Source: Chamaecrista fasciculata (taxonomy: Eukaryota; Streptophyta; Magnoliopsida; Fabales; Fabaceae). Taken from it: 64,000 nt of DNA. A model generated the notes under the pieces. That model was not told the origin of the DNA. It saw nothing but the letters and a program-made list of their open reading frames with translations, and searched no databases. The DNA is taken from positions 5,778 through 69,777 of the forward strand of contig QANZ01011811.1 in NCBI GenBank assembly GCA_003254925.1. Reading direction: 5' to 3'. Shown here piece by piece: positions 11,900 to 24,258 of this stretch (its first letter is position 1; every line of letters starts with the position of its first letter). Position numbers and translations under genes: made by a program.

Positions 11900-12668
11900 G
11901 GCTTAAGTGCACTTTTGGTCCCAAAACTATGACAAAGGTTTCATTTTGGTCCCATAACTTTTTTTGTTGCAATTTTGGTCCCATAACTATGACAAAGGTT
12001 TCATTTTGGTCCCACAACTTTTTTTGTTGCAATTGTGGTCCCATAACTTCTCAAAAGGTTCCACCGTTAGTCCCTTGGTGAATTCCATCCATATTTAGCT
12101 GTTAAGTATGACGTGGTATAGTGACTAGGATCACGATGTGGCAAAATAACATGAAATGGACAAAAATAGGATCTATATGCAACATATTAAAACTTATCTA
12201 TACCCAACCACAATATATACAAAGAGTGGTACTTCCTCTTCCTCGTCAGCCCAACGGGACTTCCTCTTCCTCGTTCCGCTTCCCGATCCGTCGTCGCTGC
12301 CGCTTTGGTCGTTCGACTCTGGCTGAGGATCCCATCGACTTTGTCGGCGCCTTCTGCTTGAAGTCTCTTCTTCCCCACCATATTGGTCCCTGTCAGTACC
12401 ACTCTTTGTATATTTTTTGGTTGGGTATAGATAAGTTTTAATATGTTGCATATAGATCCTATTTCAATCCACTTCATCTTATTTTCCCACATCATGATCC
12501 TAGTTACTATGTCACGTCATACTTAACGGCTAAATATGGATGGAATTCACCAAGGGACTAACGGTGGAACCTTTTGAGAAGTTATGGGACCAAAATTGTA
12601 ACAAAAAAAGTTATGAGACCAAAATGAAACCTTTGTCATAGTTATGGGACCAAAAGTGCACTTAAGCC
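11900..12668. mobile_element. Palindromic MULE-like MITE, 769 bp
   Basis: The left end is ggcttaagtgcacttttggt and the right end its reverse complement, accaaaagtgcacttaagcc. The inner part also pairs: 'aacatattaaaacttatcta' (about 12181) mirrors 'tagataagttttaatatgtt' (about 12427), and 'tgacgtggtata' mirrors 'atgtcacgtca'. It lies in a TA microsatellite, so the duplicated flank (about 8-9 bp of TATA) is ambiguous. Copies of the family occur at 26590-26930, 45602-46002 and 62011-62475. Apparent ORFs in it are by-products of the palindrome. Confidence 0.85.
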
Positions 12669-12671
12669 TAT

Positions 12672-12705
<34 letters not shown>

Positions 12706-12715
12706 CTTTTTTTAG

Positions 12716-13020
12716 AATCAAATTATATTATAGAAAAATTGAATAATATTTATAATCATTTTAAAAAATCAAATTCAACAATATTTATATATTATTGAAC
12801 TAGGAAAATCAAATAAAAGTACAATCGATTCCATGTAAAAAAATATTCATATAATGAAACACATAGTCAATCTTGATATTGTCAACAAAATATTTATCAT
12901 TACTTATATTTATCATTAGATATGTATATAAGAAAAAAACAATTGTTTTTACAAATGTAAATGCCATAAACTTATGATAGTATATATTGAAATTTTTCAA
13001 CATAAATATTCGGATCTAAG
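12716..13020 (-). repeat. Dispersed repeat with an 'FVDNxKI' reading frame, copy 1
   Basis: On the minus strand a 64-codon frame contains YFVDNIKIDYVFHYMNIF. It is alignable with copies at 25235-25400, 47350-47680 and 50318-50640 (YFVDNTKIGDGFHPANIF). DNA starts like 'atcaaattatattatagaaa' recur. The transposon class is not known to me. Confidence 0.6.
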
Positions 13021-13764
13021 TCAATCTAGTAATGATTTTTGTTATTTTTATGTGAAAGATTTTATTGCCCAAAAAAAAAGCTCTTGTTACACATGACATT
13101 TAATAATAGAAGGAAATTTTAAAGAATATTAAATTTTAAATAAAATTTTAATAAATACCTTTTTTACACACAAAAAAAACCATTTTTTCTTGCTTTCTAT
13201 AATTTTAAAATATAGTTTAAATTTTTTACATAGAATTCAAACATCTTGATATTTATAAAACTTTAATTACTAACCGATTTAGCCCATGGGTCAACATTGT
13301 TATAATCGTTTCACTTTTTTTATCGGCTCATCATAATTAACAATTAGAAATGAGTAAACTTCCAGATTGGTCCCTAGATTATTGGGTCGCTGACAGATTG
13401 GTCCTTGATTTATGGAAATTGACAAATAGGTCCTCGAATTTTATTAACATTAGTCAAATTGGTCCTTCCGTTAAGTTGCTGTTAGCCAAGATGATGATGT
13501 GTCCGTTAACTGCTGACGTGGCACTTAACTTGGAAAAATGAAAAAAAAACGCCAACTGTGCGTGCCACATCAGCATTAATAATAAAAAAAAATATTTCAT
13601 TCAAAATTCAAATAGGCCCCTCAGTTATATTTTTATCTCATTATTCTCAATTTCCCCTCTTTTTCATCATCTTCATTCATTTTAGTCCCAAATCCTCAAA
13701 ATAAAATTGTAAAGTGTCCCAAAACTCTTCCAAACATTCCAGTTTAGTCCTTAAAAGTATTAAA

Positions 13765-14335
13765 AACCCTAAAACCTAAACCCTAAACCCCAAACCCTAA
13801 ACCCTAAAATCCTAAACCCCAAACACTAAAACCCTAAAACCTTAAAATTGTAAAGTGTCCCAAAATTCTTCTAAACATTTCAATTTAGTCCTTAAACCAA
13901 AGAGTTTAGGGTATGGGATTTTAGGGTTTGGGGTTTTAGGTTTTAGGGTTTAGGGTTTAGGGTTCAAGGTTCAAGGTTTGGGATTTTATGGTTTGGGGTT
14001 TGGGGTTTGAGTTTGGGGTTTGGGGTTTGGGGTTGTAGAGTTTATGGTATAAGGTTTTAGGATTTGGGGTTTGGGGTTTGGAATTTTAGGGTTTGAGGTT
14101 TGGGGTTTTAGAATTTAGGGTTTAATGTTTTAGGATTTGGGGTTTGGGGTTTGGGATTTTAGGTTTGGGGTTTTTGAGTTTTGGGAATTGCGGTTTGGGG
14201 CTCTAGGGTTTGAGGTTTTAGAGTTTAAGGACTAAATTGAAATGTTAAGAAGAATTTTGGGACACTTTACAATTTTAGGATTTTAGGGTTTTAGGGTTTA
14301 GGATTTTAGGGTTTAGGGTTTAGGGTTAGGTTTTA
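13765..14335. repeat. Telomere-like CCCTAAA / TTTAGGG degenerate arrays, head to head
   Basis: About 80 bp of ccctaaa-type units run on the plus strand, followed after a short spacer by about 430 bp of tttaggg units and variants such as gtttggg. They sit inside the fold-back element rather than at a chromosome end. Confidence 0.8.
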
Positions 14336-14554
14336 GGGTTTTTAATACTTTTAAGGACTAAATTGGAATGTTTGGAAGAGTTTTGGGACACTTTACAATT
14401 TTATTTTGAGGATTTGGGACTAAAATCAATGAATATATATGATGAAAAAGAGGGAAAATTGAGAATAATGAGATAAAAATATAACTTAGGGATCTATTTG
14501 AATTTTGAATGAAATTTTTTTTTTATTATTATTGCTGATGTGGCACGCCCAGTT

Positions 14555-15170
<616 letters not shown>

Positions 15171-15384
15171 CAGTTTTCCAACAGCTGACGTGGCACTTAA
15201 CTTTCCACGTCAGCAGTTAACGGACACCTCATCGTCTTGGCTAACGGCAACTTAACGGAAGGACCAATTTGACTAACGTTAGTAAAATTCGGGAATCTAT
15301 TTGTCAATTTCCATAAATCATGGACCAATCTATCAGCGACCCAATAATCAAGGGACCAATTTGGGAGTTTACTCAATTAGAAAT

Positions 15385-16342
15385 TATCCAAGTGTGCTAA
15401 AGCAATCATATATATATATATATATAGGTCAAATACTTATTTTAGTCCTTAAACTATTGGGTAAGTTTTATTTGGTCCTAAAACTATTGTTTATTCAGTA
15501 TTGATCCTCAAATTTTCATATTTATTCTATTTTGGTCCAAAAAATATAATTTCATGTGGTTTTATACCGTTAGTTTTTAACTTGAACAATTGAAATGAAT
15601 CTTTTATCTTTCACATGTATCAAAATTAGTGAGTTATAATAATTAAAGAGAAAAATATTTTTTTTATTTTTAAGATAAAACTATAGTTGATTTTTATCTT
15701 CAATTTATTATTAAAAATGAAAAAAAATGTATTGTCTTTTTGTTAATTCATTTATTAAGACATATATTAGCTAGTGATCTCCTCCAAATACCTGATGACT
15801 CGGAGATTATTGCGAGGATTCATCAATATACAATATTATTAGATTATTATATTATTGACATCTGCAGGCTGCAGTCAAACTTTTGTACCCCTTTTTGTGT
15901 CTTGAAAGAAACCACTTGTGTATTTCGAGATTTTGTTTTTTCCCTTTCCTTCTGAGTTTGGTAATAAAGAAAAGTTGACATTAATAGATTCCTGCTTGTG
16001 AAAACCCTTTTAGCAAGAAAAAAATAGATTGGTTCATACCCATAAAAGCATATATAACCAACGACATATATGGTATGAATTAGGTGACAATGACATCCAA
16101 TGCAAAACAACAAAAGCAAAGAAAATTCAATTAGGTGAGCTATCATGAATTAATGAATATCTATAAGTTATCCCTAATTAATTAAAACATCATATCATAT
16201 CAGATTCAAAGGCAATACTAATTGCTTGTACTGGGGAGAATGAGCTAGATAGAGCATCATAAGGGGAACACAATTCCTTGACTTCACGTGACACTGAATA
16301 TGACTTCCGAAAAGATTGAATGGACTAGTTCAGAATTAAATT
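15385..16342. other. Intergenic, TA repeat and tttggtcc-like arm
   Basis: A TA microsatellite lies at about 15410-15426. A degenerate arm with ttttagtccttaaactattg follows at about 15440-15540. The rest shows no gene. Confidence 0.5.
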
Positions 16343-16347
16343 GTTAC

Positions 16348-16836
16348 TGTTGGGATATGGGTCCACCCTTTGTGGATTAGACCCAGTCAAAGGAGATCAA
16401 ATAATAATTATTATTATTATTGTTTATTGAGCTAATTAATTAATTGATTAATTAATTAATTAATGGAGATAATGTGAAGTGGGTAGAGAGAATTTGGGAA
16501 TATCTTTCAGAATACTTTTATTTAATATTTAGAAAAGATATCCTAAATGAGATCCCACTAATATAGCAAAAGAGTCAGTTTTTGCTTTGCCCACAACCAG
16601 AACACACACGCACGTCTTTTCTCTAGAGGAGAAAAAACTGAAAAACGTGAGTGACTTCCTGAGAGAGCAAGTTTCTGATTTTGGGAGTTTGGTGAAACTC
16701 CATTGGTCTCAGTCTTCTACTCCGTCGGTGAATTTGCTGTGAGCAACGCGAGAGCGTAGATCCGTGTTCGAGATCGTGACCGGGTCTTCGCGTGGGTATG
16801 TGGATTCCGTTATCCAGGTACGCCCGAAACCTTTCA
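16348..16836 (+). mobile_element. Solo LTR (489 bp) of the Copia family seen at 8181
   Basis: It begins TGTTGGGATATGGG and ends CCTTTCA, with 5-bp target-site duplication gttac at 16343-16347 and 16837-16841. It matches the LTR at 8181-8558 closely, but has 20 extra bases around 16754-16773 that lie between two copies of cgaga. A solo LTR with an intact duplication indicates LTR-LTR recombination after insertion. Confidence 0.92.
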
Positions 16837-16841
16837 GTTAC

Positions 16842-17579
16842 TGTTCGTTTCATTGAATGATCCATAAACTACCAATACTATCGATCATTGTTAATAAACT
16901 ATTGAAAGTTGAAACAGCAATTCACATAATAAATCTGATCATAGTTAAACTGAATGAAATATATCTGCATGCGTGGGCGGGTCGTTTAATTAATTTGTCA
17001 TGTAACTATCTAATCATGCAGGATTACGTAATACAAAGCTCCATCGACTAGTACTTATCATGTGTGAGTGAAAGTCCAATGAAACGACGGAGTAAAAACA
17101 TTTGTTGCTATATATGCATGCACGCTTGCTTTACGTTGACAAATGGTGTCCAAAAGCAAAAAGGCCTCTGCATAATAAAGAAGCAGTCAAATTAAAAGCA
17201 TCTTAAATGTTTAGCAGAGACACTGACAAAGTTCACGAATCCACAAAAATGAAGGGTCTCACTCTAACTCTTTAGGGGTAATCCTACAGAAAACAAAACT
17301 TCTCATTTCTCACTCGTCACACATACAAAGATATATACACATATATATATATATATATATAGCTATATGCCTATGCCTATATGCCTATATATATATACGA
17401 TATACAGCATTTGAAGTTTCTTGTGAGCTTTATGATATGTGTCGGCAATGGTGGCCCTACAGCCATCACCACCATTTTTTGTACAGTACCTCTCACTCTA
17501 TTTCTGTGACCGACAAAATAGTAAATACTCCAAGCCTGTGATTTTGTCTATATTTAGAAGCTTTTGCAAGTTGTATAAT
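16842..17579. other. Intergenic, TA-rich microsatellite
   Basis: It contains TA repeats and short 'ctatatgcctatgcctata' iterations at about 17340-17400. No gene was found. Confidence 0.5.
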
Positions 17580-17842
17580 TGAAAATTCAAGGTACACACT
17601 ATAAGATTCAGAGAAGAAAAAGCAAATTGTATAATGTGCTGCTTGAATTTCTCAATCAATGATTACAAGATATATAATGAAGTTGTGTATTGTAAGCTTC
17701 CAGAAGCAAGAATAACAAATCCTACACTATGCGTATAATTGTGACAACTGTACAAAATAATACTAACAGAAAATATGCCACCTATTGCTATCAGACAAAA
17801 CAATACAAGGACCACAATGAATTCATACACTATTCCCTAATA
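17580..17842 (-). mobile_element. 3' LTR of the minus-strand Copia (about 263 bp)
   Basis: It starts TATTAGGGAATAGTG right after the polypurine tract ttgaggggggag. The same first 41 bases recur at 24258-24218 as the remnant 5' LTR. The end at a CA near 17580 is my estimate; the first base pair is TA, not the canonical TG. Confidence 0.65.
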
Positions 17843-18500
17843 CTCCCCCCTCAAACTCAAGGGTGAATTTTGAACCCTGAATTTGTCACGAAGAAGAAGA
17901 AATTGAGCCTTAGGAAGTGGTTTTGTAAGAACATCAGCAATCTGGTCCTTTGCAGAGATGTGAGTGACACTGATTTTGTGCTGTTGAACCTTCTCACGCA
18001 CAAAGAATAGATCAAGCTCAATGTGCTTAGTGCGTGAGTGTAAGACTGGGTTTGTTGCAAGTAAAACAGTGCTTAAATTGTCACAGAAAATTTGAGGTGG
18101 TTCAGGAAATTGAGGAACACAAAGCTCAGAAAGAAGAGATTGAATCCAAGTCAGTTCTGCAACTGTAAGAGCTAGAGCCTTATATTCTGCTTCAGTTGAA
18201 GATCTGGACACAGTTGGTTGCTTCCTTGATACCCAAGAAACAAGATTTGGACCAAAATAGATGCAAAAGCCTGAGGTGGATCTTCTGTCAACTGCATCCG
18301 AAGCCCAGTCAGCATCACACATAGCTTTGAGCTTGGGAGAAGAGCATTTCTGCAGATGTAATCCCATGTACTGTGTGCCCTGAATGTATCTTAAGATTCT
18401 TTTAACAGCTTGCCAATGATCTGACAGTGGAGATCGAGTGCATAAACTGACTCACCTTATTGACAACATAGGTGAGGTCAGGTCTGGTGATGCAGGCATA
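17837..18500 (-). pseudogene. Copia RNase H
   Basis: The open frame 18367-17837 has CDADWASDAVDRRSTSG, SSTEAEYKALA, HIELDLFFVREKV and DVLTKPLP, the usual Copia RNase H landmarks, and ends GEY-stop just before the polypurine tract. Upstream it is joined to the RT by an in-frame TAG (18500-18498) and a one-base frame change near 18425, so the polyprotein is broken. Confidence 0.88.
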
Positions 18501-20039
18501 CTAGAGGGCACCAACAACTGATCTGTACAGTTTGGGATCCTCAAAGACATCTGTGCCATCAAGAGTTAATTTTGTATTGGCAACCATGGGAGTAGGTTGG
18601 GATTTGGCTTCAATCATATTGACCTTTGTGAGAAGATCATGAACATACTTGGACTGATTTAGAAGCAAACCACCACCTGGGATTTTATGAACCTGGATGC
18701 CAAGGAAGTAACTAAGATCACCAAGATCTTTTAATGCAAACTGTTGATGAAGACAATTGGTGAGATGAGCAATTTCGGAAGCACTTCTCCCAGTGATGAT
18801 GATATCATCCACATAAACCAAAATATAAAGCAAAGAGTGAGAAGTTTTCCTGATGAATAATGAATTGTCACTTTTGGCAGATACAAAACCAAGTGAGTGT
18901 AGTGTAGTTGCTAACTTGGTAAACCAAGTCCTTGGTGCTTGGCGTAATCCATATAAGGATTTGTGAAGCTTACAAATAGTTGTGGCATCCCCATGTTCAA
19001 AACAAGGTGGTTGAACCATAAAGACTTCCTCAGTAAGTGAACCATTGAGAAAAGCATTGTTAACATCCAATTGTTTGATATGCCAACCAAGAGAGAGAGC
19101 AAGTGTGAGAACTATGCGAACAGTTACAGGTTTGATGACAGGGCTGAAGGTCTCATTGAAGTCAAATCCTGATTGTTGATGGAATCCCTTGGCAACCAAC
19201 CTTGCTTTATACTTGTTGATGCTGCCATAAGGGTTTTCTTTGACTCGAAAGACCCATTTGCAGCCTATTGGAGTCTTTCCATGAGGTAGAGATACAAGAG
19301 ACCAAGTGTTGTTGGCAAGAAGAGCAGAATATTCTTCATCCATTGCAGCTTTCCACTGAGGATGAACAAGAGCAGCAGCAGTATTTTTGGGGGTTGTGAA
19401 AGCAAGAAGAGCTTTAGGTTTATAAATGCCACATTGGGATCTAGTTACTATGGTACGAGCTGGGGGAGGGGCAACAGAGATAGTTGGAGTGGGATTGGGG
19501 AGAGGAGCTGAAGGTGGAAGCATGTAACGAGTACTGGAACTGCTAGAAGAGTCAGAACCAGGAGAACTGTCTATGAGCAAGGCAGGATGAACTGAGGGAA
19601 GCATATACCCGGTAGAAGAGTCACTGGAAGAAGAGCCTGAACTAGAAACCTGCATAGAACTTGGAGAAGAATTAGTGATAGGAGAAATTAAATGCTGAAT
19701 GGGAGAAGCAGATAACTGAGGGGTAGTATTAGATACAGTATGCAATGCAGCATTAACTAAGGGAATAGAGGGAGCAGAAGAAATTGTGTTATTAGGAGCA
19801 ATGGAAGTTGAGGAAGAAGAGGAGACAGAAGAAATGGAAGAAGAGTATGGAAAGCTAGACTCATCAAATATAACATCACGAGAGATATAAAGCCTATTTT
19901 GAGGACTTAGACATTTAAAACCTTTGTGCTTAGTACTATATCCCAAGAAGGTACACTTAACAGATCGAAATTGCAGTTTAGTGTTGTTGTAAGGTCTTAA
20001 GTTAGGAAAACATGAGCAACCAAAAACTTTAAGTGACTG
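18501..20039 (-). pseudogene. Copia reverse transcriptase and end of integrase
   Basis: The frame opens directly after a TAG at 20042-20040 and stays open to a TAG at 18500. It shows the post-integrase linker (LGYSTKHKGFKC), a Ser/Pro-rich spacer, then RT: WKAAMDEEYSALLANNTW, GCKWVFRVK, KARLVAKGFHQQSG, QLDVNNAFLNG, KSLYGLRQAPRTWF and the catalytic YVDDI box. The RT core is intact over this stretch; only the flanking stop codons and the frameshift inactivate it. Confidence 0.92.
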
Positions 20040-20633
20040 CTAATCAGGTGGTTTATGAAACAGAATTTCAAATGGAGATTGGGATTGAAGAACTAGTGTG
20101 GGAAGTCGATTGATAATGTCAACTGCAGTGGAGAAAGCATCATCCCAAAAATGCATTGGTAGTGAAGCTTGAGCTAATAAAGTGAATCCCATGTCAACTA
20201 TGTGCCTATGCTTGCGCTCAGCCAACCCATTTTGCTCAGGGGTATGTGGAAATGATATGTGGTGTTTGATGCCATGATTGGCAAGGAAAGAGTGTAGTGC
20301 AAGATACTCACCCCCACCATCTGTTTGGAGTATTTTTATTTTGTGATTTAATTGATTTTCAGCTAGGTTTTTAAAGTCTATAAATGCTTGAGCAACATCA
20401 GATTTTTTTCTTAACAGATAAAACCAAGTAAAATGTGAGAAATGATTAGTAAAATGAACATAGTAGGAGAAGCCATTAGCTGAAGTGACAGAAGCTGGTC
20501 CCCAAACATCAGAGTAAACCATTTCAAGAGGGGCATTATAAGAAGTATGGGAATCAGGGAAGGGAAGTTTGTGAACCTTACCAACGCAACAAGAATGACA
20601 AAATGGTTTGTGTTCTTTATTCATTAGAGGGAG
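20040..20633 (-). pseudogene. Copia integrase core
   Basis: HKPFCHSCCVGKVHKLPF is the pre-integrase zinc end. The DDE acid residues are in YSDVWGP, LQTDGGGEY and HTPEQNGLAERKHR. It ends at TAG 20040 and continues in the same frame beyond it. The upstream end is cut by the solo LTR with target-site duplication attac. Confidence 0.92.
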
Positions 20634-20638
20634 ATTAC

Positions 20639-22765
20639 TGATGGAGATTGTGCCCTAGGGCCAATCATTTTGTTTATATGTTATTTGAACATATGTATTT
20701 TTGATTAATTTATAGAGATAAATTATGTTGTTATCATATTATTAGCGTGTTTACTATGATAGCGTCCTTGATTAATTATAAGATAATTAATCTAAAACTG
20801 TCCCTGGTCGATCATTCACGTGGGAACGTAAATGAACTAAGACCAGCATGACCTCGGTGTATAGAGATACATGCACTAGATGCTTCTCGAGAGTCATGGT
20901 GCAATTTTGTAAGGGTTACAAATTGCTGGACCGACCCGGAGAGTCCTGCATGGGTTTAGTCATAAGCGAGCCTCTCCTGTACACCTGTCACGATAGCCTT
21001 AGACCTGAGGTCTTGACTATTCCGGCATTGTAGTTGTCAAACTTTGGCCTAGTCCAACGTTACCCGTAGCAGGGTAGCCATACAGGCTAGGTACGGGTTT
21101 GGTTGATTACCGTGCAAAGGAATGTGGTTGACCAAGATGGGATTTTGTCCCTCATTTAAGATGAGAGATATTTAACTGGCGCCCTCGATGAGTCTGTCCA
21201 AGAAATGCGTGGCCACGCTGGGAATTGGGACTAACTCAGGAAATCGAGAAAGTTGTGGTTTGGATTTTGGATGACATTCCCGTGCCTAATCCATGACCAA
21301 AATATCGTGAGACAATAGGGATTATGACAAGGTGGTACTTAGGTTAAATCGTTTAAAGTCGTTAAAGCGATAACTCCCGTGTTTTGGGTAGTTGTGATGG
21401 CTTGCTAGAGTCCGCTCACAACTTGTGAGTCATAAAGATGATTTGCTGCCAACTTCACGTGAGGCCTGCTGGGTCACACATGAGCAGGATCAAGATGCTA
21501 ATTTTTGGGACACGAATTAGGGTTAATTCGTGAGTCACTTAGGTGACACAATTTAGGACATAGTTAAATGTCTTAGGACATTAAATCTTGTCTTAAATAA
21601 ATATCTATGATTGAGGTTTTAAATTTGTTGGACAAATTTAAATTTAAATTAATTGTTAAATAGTTTTACAATTAAAATATTAGTGAATAAATAAATTAAA
21701 TAAGTTTCCTAAAAATTAGGGAATTATTGATTTATTAAATTCACTAAAATTGGGATACATAAGGATGAGGGTGGCGCCTCATTATCTTTATTTTTATTAA
21801 TAGAAATTGTTTTTATTAATTAAATAAAGATAAGATAAATATCTTTTGGAAAAGATATAGGATTTGAATTAAAAGATATTAAGGTAATTCTTTTATTCAA
21901 AATTGTTAGGAATTAGTTATAACTACCTAAGGAGTTTGGGTTGTTATAAAATTCCTCCAATAATGCATGGGAAATTTCGCCTATCCTCTTTCTTGGGATG
22001 AAAGATTTGATCTTGCATTTTAGAGTTTGGGTATAGGTGAAAGTCGAATTTTATATTTAATTATTAAAGTAATTTTTAAATTATAAAATCAAATTCTCAT
22101 GACTCATTCCAACCAATAGGATTTGAGCAAATCAAGATTTGATCCAAGATTTGATCTTGGATAGGTCAAATTCGAAATTGGGGTTTATTTTTGAATTATA
22201 ATATTAAGTTTAATATTATAAATCAAAAGATAATTTGAGATATCTAAAAGATATCCCATATCTTAGAGATATCCTGATTGGATTAGGATTCCCTAAAACT
22301 AGGAATGAGAACACTATAAATAGGGCCCCTAGGCGCCTATTTGGTGACAACTCACAACATAGATTAATTCTTGGTCAGACTAAGAATTCGCCTAGAGCAT
22401 CTATAGAGAGTGAAAAATCGCCAATACCAATTAATCTTGATAATCAAGAACACATCTTGATTATTCAAGAACCATAGATATAGTTCCCGTTTTCACTTGG
22501 AAAGAAGTGAAGGAGGCTAGCACCTAGGCATCTGCCAAACTGCTCGTGTGGATTACTGGTAGAGGAAGGACACTCTGTGGACTTCTCAAATTCGCGAATA
22601 CGACAAGTCACCGATCAAAACTAGGTAAACATCTTTCCTAAAACTGGTATAAACATAGTTAGTGGATCCTGGAAGGAATCACAGAGTTGGCTTTTAGGTT
22701 TTATTACGTTTTAGTCCCAAAATTTTTAATTTCTTCCGCTGCGCTCCCTCTGTGATTTCCCAACA
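20639..22765 (+). mobile_element. 2127-bp solo LTR (Angela/Tork-like Copia) inside the other Copia
   Basis: It begins TGATGGAGATTGTGCCCTAG and ends TGTGATTTCCCAACA, flanked by attac at 20634-20638 and 22766-22770. The GCCCTAG start resembles LTRs of Angela-type Copia elements, which are unusually long. A TATA box stands at 22315-22322, and no PBS, PPT or coding sequence occurs, so it is a solo LTR and not a full element. It interrupts the GAG-pre-integrase/integrase junction of the older element and is therefore younger. Confidence 0.88.
22315..22322 (+). promoter_or_regulatory. TATA box of the solo LTR
   Basis: TATAAATA within aacactataaatagggcccc, about 450 bp before the LTR 3' end, where the U3/R border is expected. 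Confidence 0.6.
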
Positions 22766-22770
22766 ATTAC

Positions 22771-23644
22771 AGCCTTTCATAATAGAAGTTACAATAGAGA
22801 AAGAAGGATGGCAAAGCCTACAATGCCAAAGATTAAACAAAGAAGGTGAACAAGACTTATAAAGATGAGTTGACAAAGCATGTTTGGAGAAAGTAGCAGC
22901 AGAAGAGAAAAATTGTCAAAGACATAGAGACCATTCCTAACCACTCCCTGAAGCAAAATCTTCTGTGTATCCTGAGATTTAACAACACAATGATGAGGAT
23001 GAAACTCAAAAAATACACGATTATCAGAAGCAAATTGAGAAACACTTAAAAGATTTTTAGTAGAGTGTGGCACAAGTAAAATGGGATGAAGAGAAAGAAC
23101 AGAATAAGGATGCATCTGTATATTAGCACTACCAACATGAGTTATCGGGATACCTGTCCCATTAGTAAGTTGAATTTGCTTAATACCACCATAATCAGAC
23201 ATATTACCAAGACGAGAAGCATGAGGAGTGATGTGGTTTGTTTCACAAGTGTCAGGATACCAAGTTCGAGTGAAAGGATTATGACTTGGTGTAGCTAGTA
23301 AGGCTTGCATAGGAGAAGGAGTAGAAGGAAATGAAGGACGAGGATATGAAGGGGAGAATGGACTCACAAAATTGTCGTTGAACCGATGGTAGCATTGTCA
23401 GGCCATGTGACCAGGTTTGCCACAAACCTGACACTGAGGTCTGCTACCACCATTAGACCTGCCACCACCACGACCACGAGATGAATTGCCACGAAAACCA
23501 CCTCTGAAGGGAGGTCGATACTGAGAAAAATGAGTGGGAAAGCGAGATTGACCAGAAGTGCCATTGGAAGACAGAGAAGTATTAGAATCTTTAGGAGAAG
23601 AAGGCAGCAGTGCAATGTTAGCACTGAGTGTAGGAGCAGAGTCT
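22771..23644 (-). pseudogene. Copia gag C-terminus, zinc knuckle, protease and GAG-pre-integrase
   Basis: A Gly/Arg-rich stretch (SSRGRGGGRSNGG) precedes a CCHC knuckle CQVCGKPGHMA-stop-QC at about 23432-23391; the TGA falls inside the knuckle. Next comes a protease-like WYPDTCETNHITPH (about 23270), where the usual aspartate-Ser/Thr-Gly triad reads D-T-C, so the catalytic site is altered. NLLSVSQFASDN follows, then a frame change, then LWHCRLCHPSFSIVTSIMK (GAG-pre-integrase) just before the solo LTR. Confidence 0.85.
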
Positions 23645-24217
23645 TATATGCAATATGCTCATATGTGGCCCCTGCCACAATGGTTAATGCCTCATGACAA
23701 CATCAATTTGAGATGATGGGGGAGAGGGTTCGAAGCTCAGGTCCTTCAATTTTTTTCACAATTGTATCTATTTTGCTTTGGACAATGCTTCAGAATCTTT
23801 TTGAAAAATAAGACCAAATCCTATATTAATTCCTAATTTTTACCTAAAGTTTTACTTTGGTCCTTAATAATTTTTTGTTTTGTTTTGGTCCTTAATAATT
23901 TTTTGTTTTGTTTTGGTCCTCCATAATTTTTTGTTCTGTTTTGGTCCTTAATAATTTTTTGTTTTGTTTTGGTCCTTAATAATTTTTTGTTTTGTTTTGG
24001 TCCTTACTAATTTTTTTTTCTGCTTTGGTCCTTAATATTTTCAAAAGAATTTATAATTGATCCTTAACTATTGAGTATAGGCATATTTTTCTCGTCTCAA
24101 ATCCGAACATTAGGGGACCAAAACAAAACTTTAGATAAGCATTAAGGACTAAAATAAGATTTTGGCCAAAAAAAAATTTCAACCCTCCCTAACCAAAAAA
24201 ACCTGGCTCCGCCACTG
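23645..24217. mobile_element. Repeat insertion ending ctggctccgccactg, with minisatellite
   Basis: The left part has a tRNA-like A/B-box pair (tggttaatgcc about 23682; gggttcgaagctc about 23727). The middle has about five units of a 28-bp minisatellite. The right part is a fold-back arm ending acctggctccgccactg. A related end (accctggctct) lies at 34951. It replaces the 5' LTR and leader of the host Copia. Whether it is one element or several I cannot say. Confidence 0.55.
23861..24040. repeat. 28-bp minisatellite, about 5 to 6 units
   Basis: Unit: ttttggtccttaataatt plus ttttgttttg. Units differ by one or a few bases. Confidence 0.85.
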
Positions 24218-24258
24218 AATACAAGGACCACAATGAATTCATACACTATTCCCTAATA

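Larger units (their letters stand above)
17580..24258 (-). mobile_element. Degenerate Copia retrotransposon with nested insertions
   Basis: Reading on the minus strand: 41 bp of the 5' LTR start (24258-24218), a repeat insertion (24217 to about 23645), gag and protease remnant (about 23640-22871), GAG-pre-integrase (22870-22771), a solo LTR of another family (22765-20639), integrase (20633-20040), RT (20039-18501), RNase H (18500-17837), PPT (about 17854-17843) and 3' LTR (17842 to about 17580). The PBS and most of the 5' LTR are lost. The two outer flanks show no matching 5-bp duplication, so the outer limits are approximate. Confidence 0.85.

Noticed and set aside
11851..12495. Several frames of 60-106 codons with repeated VSFWSHNFF or similar
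   Set aside because: They come from the palindromic MITE; the same peptides appear on both strands because of the inverted arms.
13765..14335. True chromosome end
   Set aside because: The telomere-like repeats are degenerate, occur in both orientations and lie inside a transposon with flanking duplications.
20639..22765. Complete miniature LTR element
   Set aside because: No internal repeat of its own ends, no PBS and no PPT; a single long LTR fits better.
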